Made by a program: the position numbers and the translations under genes. Shown in pieces: positions 1 to 7,839 of a DNA stretch of 34,380 nt; positions within the stretch are counted from its first letter, which is position 1; each line of letters starts with the position of its first letter. The notes under the pieces were generated by a model. The model searched no databases. It worked only from the letters and a program-made list of their open reading frames with translations, and was not told the DNA's origin. Location: assembly GCA_034421515.1 (NCBI GenBank), contig DAOUKH010000038.1:1-34380 (forward strand). Direction: 5' to 3'. Source of the DNA: DAOUKH01 sp034421515 (GTDB lineage Bacteria > Chloroflexota > Dehalococcoidia > SHYB01).

Positions 1-1254
1 GTCATGGACGCCATCGACATGAAGACCTTCGGCCTCATGGCGGCCATCGGGAAGATCGAGCTCGACAACTTCCGCGAGCGGGCGGCGATGGGCAGGCGCG
101 GGGCCGCCAAGCAGGGCCGCATCCCCTCCGGCGGACTTCCCTACGGCTATCGCACCGATGAGGGCCGCAGGCCGGAGGTAGTGGAGGCCGAGGCGGAGAT
201 CGTGCGGCGCATCTTCCACGAGTACGTCCACGAAGGGTTGGGCGTCCCCGCCATCGCCCGGCGGCTAACCGGCGAGGGAGTCCCGACGCGCAAGCCGGGC
301 ACGCGGTGGCACGGCTCCCAGGTCCACCGCATCATCGGGAATGCGGCCTACAAGGGGACATGGAGCTACGGACGGCAGAGGGTGGTGACGACGGAGGAGG
401 GGACGAGGATCACTCCGCAACCGGAGGAGACGTGGATCGGGGTCGCGGTCCCGCCGCTGGTGGACGAGGAGACGTGGGAACGGGCGCAGCAGTTGAAGAA
501 GCAGCGCCGGGCCACCTCCAAGCGGAACACCAAGGTCTCCTACTTGCTCCAGCACCTCCTCAGGTGCACCGAGTGCGGGCTGCGGTTCAGGTCGAAGGCC
601 AAGTGGCATACCACGAACCGGCGCAACGGAAAGCTGTATCGGTACGAGGCGGACGCACCGCTGCGCTACTACCATTGCCACGGTCTGAGCCGCCGGCTCC
701 ACTGCCGGGAGCGCCCCTACATCCGGGCGGAGCGGCTGGAGGAGTTGGTATGGAGCGAGGTGAAGCGGGTGCTGCAGAACCCCGCGCTGATCGTCGCCGG
801 CATCGAGGCCCTGGGCGACCGTGAGGGCAGCCTCGCCGAGGAGATCGCCAAGACGGAGCGCGAGCTTCGGAACGTCCAGATAGAGGAAGACCGGGCCATC
901 CGGCTCTACGTGTTGGGGAAGATCACCGAAGAGCAGCTGGACCTTCAGCGGAAGTTCATCACCGAGCGGCTGGAGAGTCTCAGAGCCAAGGTGGACGATT
1001 ATCGGGCACGGGAGGCCAGCGGCGTCAGGAAGCGCGAGCTGACGGAGGCGGTGCTGGCATGGGCAAGCAACGTTGGCGAGGGTCTTGACGGGCTGAGCCC
1101 CGAGCAGCGCAAGGAGGTCCTCCAGGTGGTCGTGGAGGAGGTCACGGTGGACGGGGAGAACAACCTGGACATCACCTTGGCGATACCAATCGAAGAGGAA
1201 GGGGCGTCAGTAGCGATTGCATCGCAACCATCCCCCAGAGGGGGAGAGGCTTAA
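1..1254 (+). CDS. Serine recombinase, C-terminal part (5' end outside window)
   Basis: Large serine recombinase/resolvase-type enzyme that cuts and rejoins DNA at specific sites. The frame is open to base 1, so the N-terminal catalytic domain with the active serine lies outside the window. Numbering from the first Met at base 4: residues 1-35 match the end of the resolvase fold (E19-L-D-N-F-R-E-R). The recombinase domain starts near GGLPYGYR (43-50). A zinc ribbon has C188, C191, C225 and C234. Residues about 262-345 look like a coiled coil, as in large serine integrases and CcrA/B-like enzymes. The last residues, PSPRGGEA, are encoded by a dispersed palindromic repeat, so the tail may have been remodelled by repeat insertion. 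No phage or cassette genes and no attachment site are recognisable beside it. It is convergent with the next gene, whose stop lies 24 bases away. Confidence 0.9.
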   Translation, partial: VMDAIDMKTFGLMAAIGKIELDNFRERAAMGRRGAAKQGRIPSGGLPYGYRTDEGRRPEVVEAEAEIVRRIFHEYVHEGLGVPAIARRLTGEGVPTRKPGTRWHGSQVHRIIGNAAYKGTWSYGRQRVVTTEEGTRITPQPEETWIGVAVPPLVDEETWERAQQLKKQRRATSKRNTKVSYLLQHLLRCTECGLRFRSKAKWHTTNRRNGKLYRYEADAPLRYYHCHGLSRRLHCRERPYIRAERLEELVWSEVKRVLQNPALIVAGIEALGDREGSLAEEIAKTERELRNVQIEEDRAIRLYVLGKITEEQLDLQRKFITERLESLRAKVDDYRAREASGVRKRELTEAVLAWASNVGEGLDGLSPEQRKEVLQVVVEEVTVDGENNLDITLAIPIEEEGASVAIASQPSPRGGEA

Positions 1255-1287
1255 GGGCGGGCGATTCGTGAATCGCCCCTACGGGGG
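1231..1287. repeat. Dispersed palindromic repeat, between convergent genes
   Basis: Copy of the window's repeat family. A TCCCCC/GGGGGA palindrome runs into GAGAGGCTTAAGG, then a perfect inverted repeat GGGCGATTC-GT-GAATCGCCC at 1259-1278, then CCCCTACGGGGG. It contains the last codons and stop of the recombinase gene (TAA 1252-1254) and the stop of the convergent gene (1279-1281). There is no T-run, so a Rho-independent terminator is possible but not typical. Confidence 0.75.
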
Positions 1288-2526
1288 AGGGACTTCCACG
1301 GAGTAGGCGTTCTTCATCGGTGCGGGGTTGTGGCGGCCGGTCTCCGAGGGGAGGCGGACGGGGCCGTGCTGGCGGGAGGGGAGCAGCGCGGTGACCCGGC
1401 CCGTGGTGGTGACCTCGCGGCGCTGGTTTTCGATCCACGCCTCGATCTCGACGTAGCGGTCGGGGCCGTCGGCCCACTTCTTGACGACCTTGCCCTGCAC
1501 CCACGAGGTGTCGGCGTGGTAGTTGAACTTGCGCGTTTCGTCGTAGCTCTTGAAGATCCAGCCGTCGTCGCCAACCCAGTTGGAGAGCAGGTTCAGTAGC
1601 CACTGAGTCCGTACCCGGCCGTAGTCGTAGGCCCGCGCCATGCCGACGACCTTGGGGCGGTCGTTCTCCCAGTGCACCCGCTGGGCGGCGTCCCAGACAC
1701 CGTAGGGGTTCTTGGTGTAGAAGTTCGGCGTCTTTCGGCGGTTCAGATAGCCTAACCGCAGCGGCTTGACGTTGAACTGCCCCATGCCCTGGCCCATGTG
1801 CCAGCAGATGATGTCGGTGGTGGTCAGCGGCCCCCGGACGATGATGTCGAGATCCTGACCCTCGGCCACGTCCTCCCAATAACGGGGCTCGGCGCCGCGG
1901 GGCTGCTCGCGCTCGTACGCCTCGTCGATGCGGGCGAGGTAGGCGTCGTCGTAGTCGAACAGCGGCGTCTCGAGGTTCTTGCCGCGCTTCTGCGAGGCCT
2001 GCCGCTCGACATGGAAGAAGTAGTTGATGAGGCTGGCGACGAGACGCCCATGCTGGTTGATGTACTCGTTGGTGTGGTGAATGAAGACGGAACGCCCGCC
2101 GCCGAAGTCGCTGCGCTTCTCCTCCACCTTCGAGATGTAGAAGCGGCGTTCCAGGCGGTCGCCGGGGACCACCGGTTCGTAGAACTCCCAGCGGTTCCCC
2201 GCGTTGTAGTTCGGGACGCCTGAGAGCGCGCCGCGACCCGCCTCGCGCACCTCCTTGGGAATCGGCGCGCTCTCGAAGACCCCCATCGTCTGCACGTACG
2301 CCGGCGGAGCGATCACCCGGCCCCAGCGCGTCTTAGCGGCGTAGGCCGGATCGGTGAAGAGCGGGTTGTCGTCGCCGCAGGCGTAGATGGCGTACTGGCG
2401 GATCGAGTCTTCGGTCGCCTGGTAGTTGTAGGGCGCTTCGCGGCGCGCCAAGACGCCGATCCGGTTCCGGTAGCGTTGGATGCCGTCCTCGGTGATCTTT
2501 CCCGACATCTCGCCGTTGTCGGCCAT
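1279..2526 (-). CDS. MaoC/FAS1-like dehydratase domain protein (415 aa)
   Basis: Double hot-dog acyl-CoA hydratase/dehydratase-like protein, presumably cytoplasmic. The N-terminal half carries GDDNPLFTDPAYA near residues 51-63, followed by RWGRVIAPP. This is the pattern of the FAS1-like dehydratase domain (MaoC_dehydrat_N), a variant of the hydratase-2 GDxNPxHxD motif with Phe where His is usual. The C-terminal half (about 220-400) is a second MaoC-like fold with HADTSWVQGKVVKKW. Length fits two-domain mesaconyl/methylfumaryl-CoA-hydratase-like proteins, but the substrate is unknown. The ATG start is supported by GGAGG six bases upstream. A TATAAT box at 2571-2576 could give it its own promoter. 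The stop codon and last three prolines come from repeat sequence. Confidence 0.85.
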   Translation of the reverse strand: MADNGEMSGKITEDGIQRYRNRIGVLARREAPYNYQATEDSIRQYAIYACGDDNPLFTDPAYAAKTRWGRVIAPPAYVQTMGVFESAPIPKEVREAGRGALSGVPNYNAGNRWEFYEPVVPGDRLERRFYISKVEEKRSDFGGGRSVFIHHTNEYINQHGRLVASLINYFFHVERQASQKRGKNLETPLFDYDDAYLARIDEAYEREQPRGAEPRYWEDVAEGQDLDIIVRGPLTTTDIICWHMGQGMGQFNVKPLRLGYLNRRKTPNFYTKNPYGVWDAAQRVHWENDRPKVVGMARAYDYGRVRTQWLLNLLSNWVGDDGWIFKSYDETRKFNYHADTSWVQGKVVKKWADGPDRYVEIEAWIENQRREVTTTGRVTALLPSRQHGPVRLPSETGRHNPAPMKNAYSVEVPPP

Positions 2527-2570
2527 CGGTACCCTCCAGCGCGGCGTTAGTCCATCCGCTGCCGCGGCGC

Positions 2571-2576
2571 ATTATA
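2571..2576 (-). promoter_or_regulatory. Candidate -10 box for the MaoC-like gene
   Basis: Perfect TATAAT on the minus strand, 45 bases upstream of the ATG at 2526, in otherwise GC-rich DNA. No convincing -35 is seen 16-18 bases further upstream. It suggests the dehydratase gene is transcribed separately from the copper operon that ends just before it. Confidence 0.45.
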
Positions 2577-2591
2577 CGGAGGTGCGAACGG

Positions 2592-3119
2592 TCAGACGCC
2601 GGAATCGGGGCAGACGCACGGCGTGGGCGTGGGTGTCGGCACGGACACCGTTCCGGACTCGGCCGTGACGCCAAACGAGGGAGCGGCCGCCCGAAGCGCC
2701 GCGTCGATGCGCCGCGCCTGCCGGGCCGCTTCAGCCGCGTCCTCGTCGATGAAGGCGTCCTCGATGGCCAGCACGCCTTCGCATATCGGCCTGGCGAGCT
2801 CGGGCGCCTCTGCGCGGAGCTTGGCGTCGACGGCGTGGGTGAAGGCATGGACGCCGTCGGCGAAGAAGGCCTCGTCGGCGGCGCGCAGGTCGCCGGCCTC
2901 GGCCGCATCCGCCGACCGCGCGAGTGAGCCTTCGGCCTTCTCGAATGCCGCCGCGTCGAGCTCCAGTTCGACCAGCAGCGGGAGCGGGCTGCCGCAGTCG
3001 CGGCCCCCGCCGCCGGAGTCCCGCCCGAACAGGATCAGGACGAGCACCAGCACCAGGGCCACGACGCCGACCGCCGCCCCCGCCCAGGTCTGTCTGCGTC
3101 CCATGCCGCGTCTAGCCAT
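2592..3119 (-). CDS. Membrane-anchored helical protein of unknown function (175 aa)
   Basis: Not recognised as a named family. The protein has a basic N-terminus, one strong hydrophobic segment (about residues 12-31, rich in V and L), a glycine-rich stretch (SGGGG) and then an Ala/Glu-rich, mostly helical extracytoplasmic domain of about 120 residues. It ends with a short T-P repeat and a CVCPDSG tail. The ATG at 3119 overlaps the stop of the upstream CopC-CopD-cytochrome fusion by 8 bases and has GAGGAGG about 8 bases before it, so the two are probably translationally coupled. A longer open frame upstream of this Met lies over the fusion gene and is not coding. The context suggests a periplasmic helper of the copper/cytochrome operon; that role is inference. 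Confidence 0.7.
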   Translation of the reverse strand: MARRGMGRRQTWAGAAVGVVALVLVLVLILFGRDSGGGGRDCGSPLPLLVELELDAAAFEKAEGSLARSADAAEAGDLRAADEAFFADGVHAFTHAVDAKLRAEAPELARPICEGVLAIEDAFIDEDAAEAARQARRIDAALRAAAPSFGVTAESGTVSVPTPTPTPCVCPDSGV

Positions 3120-5421
3120 CCCCGTCCGCCTCCTCGATACCATAGCGCGACTGGAGGAAGTTGAGGACGTTCCACCGGTCCTCCTCGCTGAGAAGGTCGG
3201 CGAAGCCGGGCATAGCCGACCCAAAGCCGTTGGACATGACCAGGAAGAAGAACCGGTCGGAGTGGAACGGAATGTGGATGCGGAAGTCCGAGGGCGGGAT
3301 GGAGAGGCCCTGCGCACCGGGACCGTCGCCATGGCCGTCGTCACCGTGGCATGAGGCGCACTCGCGGAAGTAAGTGGCCCGCCCCGCCGCGATCGAGTCT
3401 GCGGTGGGATCGATGGGATTCTCGCCCACGGGCCGATCGCCGAACTCCAGCAGACCCGCCGCCGCAAGGACGATGAGGCCCACCCCTAGGGTCACCGACG
3501 CCGACTGCGCCACACGCAGGGTACCGCGCACCGGCTCGGAAAGCCCCGGCCACCGGCTCACGCCAAGCCACAGCACGAGCCCGATGAGCAGCACGCCCGA
3601 CGCGGCCACGGCCGACCAGCTTCCCGCCGTCAAGGGCAGCGCCATGCTGTCGGTCGTCGCACCCACCGCACCGGCCACGGGTACCGCGAAGAAGGCCGAG
3701 ACGTCGTCCTCGCCGCGGCGGCGCAGGTCGGCCTCGACCTCCCAGTCGCCGGGCTGGGTGAAGAAGGCGCCCACGGCGCGAAAGAAGTTGGGCGCCTCCC
3801 GCTCCGCGATCACCTGCGACGGCCCCAGGGCGGGGTCGGGCGGCTTGAAGCGGAGGCGAACGCGCAGGATCTCGGAGAGATCCTCGCCCGCCGGCGGAAA
3901 GATGAAGACCTGGAACGAGTTCGTCCCCACGACGTTGGGGGCGATGCTGACGTTGACCGAGAGGTCGCCCGCGGGCTGGGTCTCCTCGTAGCCCACGACC
4001 GCTTCGGCGCCGACCTCGGCGAAGGCGGCGGACTCGGCCTCTTGGCGCGCCGTGGGGAACTGGACAAGCACCGCCGCGACCAGCACGATGGCGGCGATGA
4101 CCGCCAGCTCGACGGCGGCGAGTCTGCCCAATCGCCGCAGCGCCCCGGCGGCCTCCGTGGCTCCCCGTCCAGCGGCGGCGAGCGCGGCCGGGCCGAGCAC
4201 AACGGCGTTGATTGCGGCGACGGCGAGCAGCGGCGCCAGCAGGGCCAACTTGGCAAGCAGCGTGACGCCATAGCCGGTGTCGACGAGGCCACGGAGCGAG
4301 TCAACCTGCACGAAGGCGCTGAATACGCCCGTGGCCAGCAACACCAGCATGGCCGCCGCGCCAACCGCCGAAAAGCGCCCCAAGTGAGCCGCCGCGAGCG
4401 CCGCGCCTGCCTCATCGTGAAGGTTCCGCGACCGCCGGATGACGAGGATGAGTTGCAGCAGCAACCCCGCCCACAGCGCCGCCGCGGCCAGGTGGATGAA
4501 GTCGGCGGCGACGGCCCAGAACGACCCATCGACCGAGGCGCCGTGACTGATGGCCGCGAGCAGGAAGAGGCAGCCGAGGCCGGCGACGAGGGCCAGCGCC
4601 TCCGCTCCGCGCGCCAAGGCGGGGCGTCCCGCGCGCCGCAGCGCCCACGCCCCCACGATGGCGGCCCCAGCGGCGGCGGCGGCAAGCTCCCGCTGCCACC
4701 AGCGCGCGCCCCACGCCGTGTCCAACGCGCCATCTACGTTGGAGAGGCCGCCGATCTGGGCCGCCTGCACGAACAGCTCCGCCACGCCGGCGATGAGCAG
4801 CGCGACGGCGCCAAGTCCGGCGACGACGTAGACAGAGCGGCGCGGGCCTCCTACTCCGCTGTTCGCCGCGGGGGTCACGATCAGGGCGTAGAACGCGCCG
4901 CCTACGAAGACGAACGCCGCCAGGTAGACCGCCCACTTCGCCGCCACGGTGCCGGGGGTCGGTTCGCCGCCCGACTCGCCGGCGCCGGTGAAGCGCGGAC
5001 CGGCGGGCTCGCCCCCGTCGGGCGTCAGAATCGTGAACGGGAAGGAGCCACGCAGCAGGTGGCCGTCGAGGTCGGAGAGCGTCTGCCAGACCACGACGTA
5101 GTAGCCGGGCTGCAGGCCGGGTCGCAGGCCGACCCACATCTCGCGGTCGTTGGCCGCGCCGAACTGGGTCGGCCCTTCGTCGACGCGCTCACCGAGGCCG
5201 TCGAGCACCTCGATGAAGGAAAGCTCGGTGTTCAGCGGCTCGGTGAAGGCGACGGTGACGCGCGCCGGCGCGTCGAGGAGCCGCGCGCCGGAGCCAGGGT
5301 CGGAGCGCGTCGGCAGCGCGTGCGCCGACGCCGTCGACGGCGCCAGCAGTCCGGCGGCGAGCACCAACAGCAGGACCGCGGCCAGCGCGGCCCCGATTGC
5401 GGCCCTCTGCGCTCGTGCCAC
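3112..5421 (-). CDS. CopC-CopD-cytochrome c fusion protein (769 aa)
   Basis: Membrane protein joining copper-binding and copper-transport domains to a haem domain. Residues 1-33 are a signal peptide ending ASA. The CopC domain (34-135) starts with H34 and has H121 in a DGH motif, the two likely copper ligands. The CopD region (about 160-460) has roughly eight membrane segments. An extracytoplasmic beta-rich domain (about 475-590) and two further membrane segments follow. The C-terminal class I cytochrome c has C688-A-S-C691-H692 and probable axial Met M737 (SAMPGF). CopC-CopD (YcnJ-type) fusions are known in copper uptake; the added cytochrome suggests a link to respiration or copper redox control. 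The start is GTG, ten bases after the stop of the upstream copC gene, with a weak AGG ribosome site. The downstream gene overlaps its stop. Confidence 0.85.
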   Translation of the reverse strand: MARAQRAAIGAALAAVLLLVLAAGLLAPSTASAHALPTRSDPGSGARLLDAPARVTVAFTEPLNTELSFIEVLDGLGERVDEGPTQFGAANDREMWVGLRPGLQPGYYVVVWQTLSDLDGHLLRGSFPFTILTPDGGEPAGPRFTGAGESGGEPTPGTVAAKWAVYLAAFVFVGGAFYALIVTPAANSGVGGPRRSVYVVAGLGAVALLIAGVAELFVQAAQIGGLSNVDGALDTAWGARWWQRELAAAAAGAAIVGAWALRRAGRPALARGAEALALVAGLGCLFLLAAISHGASVDGSFWAVAADFIHLAAAALWAGLLLQLILVIRRSRNLHDEAGAALAAAHLGRFSAVGAAAMLVLLATGVFSAFVQVDSLRGLVDTGYGVTLLAKLALLAPLLAVAAINAVVLGPAALAAAGRGATEAAGALRRLGRLAAVELAVIAAIVLVAAVLVQFPTARQEAESAAFAEVGAEAVVGYEETQPAGDLSVNVSIAPNVVGTNSFQVFIFPPAGEDLSEILRVRLRFKPPDPALGPSQVIAEREAPNFFRAVGAFFTQPGDWEVEADLRRRGEDDVSAFFAVPVAGAVGATTDSMALPLTAGSWSAVAASGVLLIGLVLWLGVSRWPGLSEPVRGTLRVAQSASVTLGVGLIVLAAAGLLEFGDRPVGENPIDPTADSIAAGRATYFRECASCHGDDGHGDGPGAQGLSIPPSDFRIHIPFHSDRFFFLVMSNGFGSAMPGFADLLSEEDRWNVLNFLQSRYGIEEADGDG

Positions 5422-5430
5422 CGGCTTCGC

Positions 5431-6036
5431 CTACCGTCCGCGTCGCAGAGCCAAGGTCGCGGCGGCGCCAACGATCCCGCCGATCACGGCGGCGACGATC
5501 GCGATCAGCCACGCCGGCCAACCGCTGTCATCGTCAGACGACGGCGGCGGTGGAGGCGTCGCGGCCGGTGAAGGCGTGGCCGGCGGCGGGGCAGTCGGCG
5601 TTGGCGTCAACGCGATCTCGGACGCGGTGTCCGGGCCTTCGCCCACGTAGAAGTGGAAGGCGCCGCGCGCCTCTTCGCCGTCTTCGTCCGAGAGCGTGTG
5701 CCAGATGACCGTATACCGGCCGTTGGGCAGCGACGGCGGCAGCGCCGCGGAGACGTGGGCGCGGTCGTCGTCGTCCAGCACCGCGGGCTCGCTGACGACG
5801 TCGCCGGCGGCGTTGACCACGTCCAACGTGGGGAGGCCGTCCGCCCGCCGCAACTCCTGCGAGAACCAGACGTCGACGCTGGGCGGCGACTCGGCGAGCA
5901 CCGCGCCGTCGGCGGGCTCGGAGCCTTGGTGGCGTCCGTGCGCCTCGACGGAGGCGACGAAGAGGGCTGCAAGGGCTAGGGCGACGGCGATGCCCACGGC
6001 AAGCGTCACCACGCGAAGGTTAACGCGAATCGTCAT
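5431..6036 (-). CDS. CopC-domain copper-binding protein with C-terminal anchor (201 aa)
   Basis: Secreted CopC-like beta-sandwich protein. A signal segment covers residues 8-31. The mature part begins near H33-G-R-H36 and has the family pattern of SEPADGAVL and, at its end, RYTVIWHTLSDEDG. Where the neighbouring fusion protein has DGH, this one has DGE, so one usual copper ligand is missing. A Pro/Thr-rich linker (about 143-165) leads to a C-terminal membrane helix (about 174-196) ending in RRGR, which would anchor it in the membrane facing out. It lies second in a four-gene minus-strand operon, 9 bases before the CopC-CopD-cytochrome c gene. AGGAAGGGAG precedes the ATG. Function is probably periplasmic copper binding or delivery. 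Confidence 0.8.
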   Translation of the reverse strand: MTIRVNLRVVTLAVGIAVALALAALFVASVEAHGRHQGSEPADGAVLAESPPSVDVWFSQELRRADGLPTLDVVNAAGDVVSEPAVLDDDDRAHVSAALPPSLPNGRYTVIWHTLSDEDGEEARGAFHFYVGEGPDTASEIALTPTPTAPPPATPSPAATPPPPPSSDDDSGWPAWLIAIVAAVIGGIVGAAATLALRRGR

Positions 6037-6118
6037 GTGCTCCCTTCCTCATGAGGAGCAGGCGCGCACGGAAGGCGGCCCGCTCCTCCGGCTGCTCGTC
6101 TATCTGAAACGAATCGGG

Positions 6119-6556
6119 CTAGCCGAGCGGCCGGGGCGGAGGCGAGGGAGGAGCGGCGGCAGGTGCGTCGTACACGAGTCCGGCCACCGAGAGGGGGAGC
6201 AGTAGCGGCGGCGCCAAGAGCGGCAACGACGGCGGAGCAATACCGGGGTTGAGCGTGAGGGCTCCCGCGAGCGCGTCGGGCGCGTATTCCACGAGCGCCG
6301 CGCCGGACAGGGTAGGCGAACCCGCGCCGGAGTCCGCGGGCGGGCTAACGGAGGCGTGCGGACGGGTGAAGTCGTGAACGTGCCCCCGCTCAACGGGACC
6401 GACGTGCCCGTGCCCGGGGATACGCTCCGCGAAGCGCTCGTCCAGCGACATGCCGAGCACCGGCGTGATCAACGCCACCAAGAGCAGGGCCGCCGCTATC
6501 GACAGCAGCCGTGCGCCACCGGAGCTATCCAACAGCGTCGTGCTCGTTGCCGCCAA
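6119..6556 (-). CDS. Small membrane protein with His-rich loop (145 aa)
   Basis: Not recognised. It has two hydrophobic segments (about 17-35 and 105-130) flanking an extracytoplasmic loop with a histidine cluster (GHGHVGPVERGHVHDFTRPH, residues 48-67) that could bind copper or another metal. A proline-rich C-terminus follows. The start is TTG at 6556; GGAAGGAG lies at 6566-6573, nine bases upstream, and the first in-frame ATG would cut off the first helix. It is the first gene of the CopC/CopD operon and follows an extended -10 promoter. Role in metal handling is inferred from the histidines and neighbours only. Confidence 0.65.
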   Translation of the reverse strand: MAATSTTLLDSSGGARLLSIAAALLLVALITPVLGMSLDERFAERIPGHGHVGPVERGHVHDFTRPHASVSPPADSGAGSPTLSGAALVEYAPDALAGALTLNPGIAPPSLPLLAPPLLLPLSVAGLVYDAPAAAPPSPPPRPLG

Positions 6557-6604
6557 GCGGACGCGCTCCTTCCGTCGGCCACGCAGAGGAAAGACTGTCC
6601 GCTC

Positions 6605-6613
6605 ACTATACCA
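6605..6613 (-). promoter_or_regulatory. Candidate extended -10 promoter of the copper operon
   Basis: TGgTATAGT on the minus strand, about 49 bases upstream of the TTG start at 6556. The TG dinucleotide of an extended -10 could make up for the lack of a recognisable -35. It is the only sigma70-like box in this 105-base gap. Confidence 0.45.
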
Positions 6614-6661
6614 CCGGGCCCTGAGCGCGCCGGAGAGGGTGGCCCAGAAGCCTGCTCCGCC

Positions 6662-7711
6662 CTAGGGCTGGTCGCGCCGGGACGCGGCGCCGATCAAGAA
6701 GCCCACCGCGATGGCCTCGACGGCCGCCGCCAGTCCGATCAGCACCGTCGCCAGGTCCGAAAGCCCGTCCCCGGCACCGGGAGGGGCCGGCGGAGCGGAC
6801 ACCGGCGGCGGGGGTGGCGGCACGGGGCGCGGCGTCGCCGTCGGCCTCGGGGTCGGCGGGGGGGTCGGGATAGCCGTCCAGATGGCCAGCGGCGTCGGCG
6901 TGGCCGTCGCCGTGGCGGTTGGTTCGGGTGTTGCCGTCGGATCGGGGGGTGTCGATGTCGCCGTCGGCTCAGGGGTCGGCGTCGAAGTGGGAGTCGCCGT
7001 GGGCCTGGGTGTGGGAGTCGCCGTCGGCTCAGGGGTTGGGGTAGCCGTCGGTTCGGGCGTCGAGGTAGCCGTCGGCCTAGGCGTCGCGGTCGGCTGCGGT
7101 GTCGGCGTGGCTGTCGGCTCGGGCGTCGGCGTCGCCGTCGGCTCAGGCGTCGGCGTCGCCGTGGGTTCGGGTGTCGGCGTGGCGGTCGGCTCGGGTGTCG
7201 GGGTGGCGGTCGGCTCAGGCGTCGGCGTTGCCGGAGGCGCCAGCGTCCTCCACGAACCGTACCGCGACCAGGGGCCCGCTCCATTGGCGTTCACGGCCCG
7301 GACTTGGACGTCGTACACCGTGTCCGGCTCCAAACCGAAGATCTCGACCCACCGTCTGGTGATGGTGGTGTCCGTTACCTCAGTCCAGATGGGTTCGGTG
7401 ATCTCCTTGTAGCGGTAGTCGTAGTCGGTGATGGGAGACGCGCAGTCATCGCTCGGCTCCAGCCAGGTGACGGTGATGGTGGTCGTGCGGTCGCTGTCGA
7501 CTCTGGGCGTGAGGGGTCTGCCCGGCACGCATTGCGCCTCCGCCGTAGGCAGGGCCAGCACGAACAAGGCGAGCACGACGGCGCCCGCCGCGATGGCGAA
7601 AAACAGTCGGCGATACGACGCCGTGGACAGGGGAAAAAGAATCGCCCTCGCCTCACCCAAGCGAAACAGTCCTACATTCCAGGCTACCACGGAAAAGCGG
7701 GGCCCGGCCAT
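6662..7711 (-). CDS. Surface protein with fibronectin type III domain and Thr/Pro repeat stalk (349 aa)
   Basis: Exported cell-surface protein, possibly for adhesion or polysaccharide contact. Residues about 35-60 form a signal or anchor helix ending TAEAQ. A fibronectin type III domain spans about 66-158 (W83 in TVTWLEP, YDVQVRAVNANGAGPWS). A long stalk of eight-residue repeats, mainly TPTPEPTA, covers about 160-300. A C-terminal membrane helix (about 318-342) ends with RRDQP. The stalk is encoded by 24-base tandem repeats (6850-7230), which makes length variation likely. The ATG at 7711 has no clear ribosome site and gives an unusually long pre-signal stretch; a start 15-27 codons later is possible. 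It stands alone between the copper operon and a divergent gene. Confidence 0.75.
   Translation of the reverse strand: MAGPRFSVVAWNVGLFRLGEARAILFPLSTASYRRLFFAIAAGAVVLALFVLALPTAEAQCVPGRPLTPRVDSDRTTTITVTWLEPSDDCASPITDYDYRYKEITEPIWTEVTDTTITRRWVEIFGLEPDTVYDVQVRAVNANGAGPWSRYGSWRTLAPPATPTPEPTATPTPEPTATPTPEPTATPTPEPTATPTPEPTATPTPQPTATPRPTATSTPEPTATPTPEPTATPTPRPTATPTSTPTPEPTATSTPPDPTATPEPTATATATPTPLAIWTAIPTPPPTPRPTATPRPVPPPPPPVSAPPAPPGAGDGLSDLATVLIGLAAAVEAIAVGFLIGAASRRDQP
6850..7230. repeat. 24-base coding tandem repeat (minisatellite)
   Basis: Imperfect 24-base units such as GTCGGCGTCGCCGTCGGCTC plus four further bases recur head to tail and encode TPTPEPTA on the minus strand. Units are most alike at 7080-7230 and more degenerate towards 6850. 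There are no unique spacers, so it is not a CRISPR array. Confidence 0.8.
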
Positions 7712-7839
7712 GAAACCCGTTTATGTCCTGTTTCTGAACCTGTTAGGACGAAACGTCGCCGTCGCCACAGAGGCGCAACAGCGGTGGCCGAATCGGACGG
7801 GCCGGTGGTAAGGTTGGGCGTCGTTAAGGAGGCGCCGAC

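Noticed and set aside
1..1254. Prophage or integrative element edge
   Set aside because: A recombinase is present, but no other phage or conjugation genes, attachment repeat or tRNA is seen within the window.
1259..1278. Strong Rho-independent terminator
   Set aside because: The hairpin is perfect but no T-run follows on either strand, so only a weaker claim is made.
6850..7230. Possible CRISPR array
   Set aside because: The 24-base units are contiguous, have no unique spacers and encode a Thr/Pro stalk in frame.
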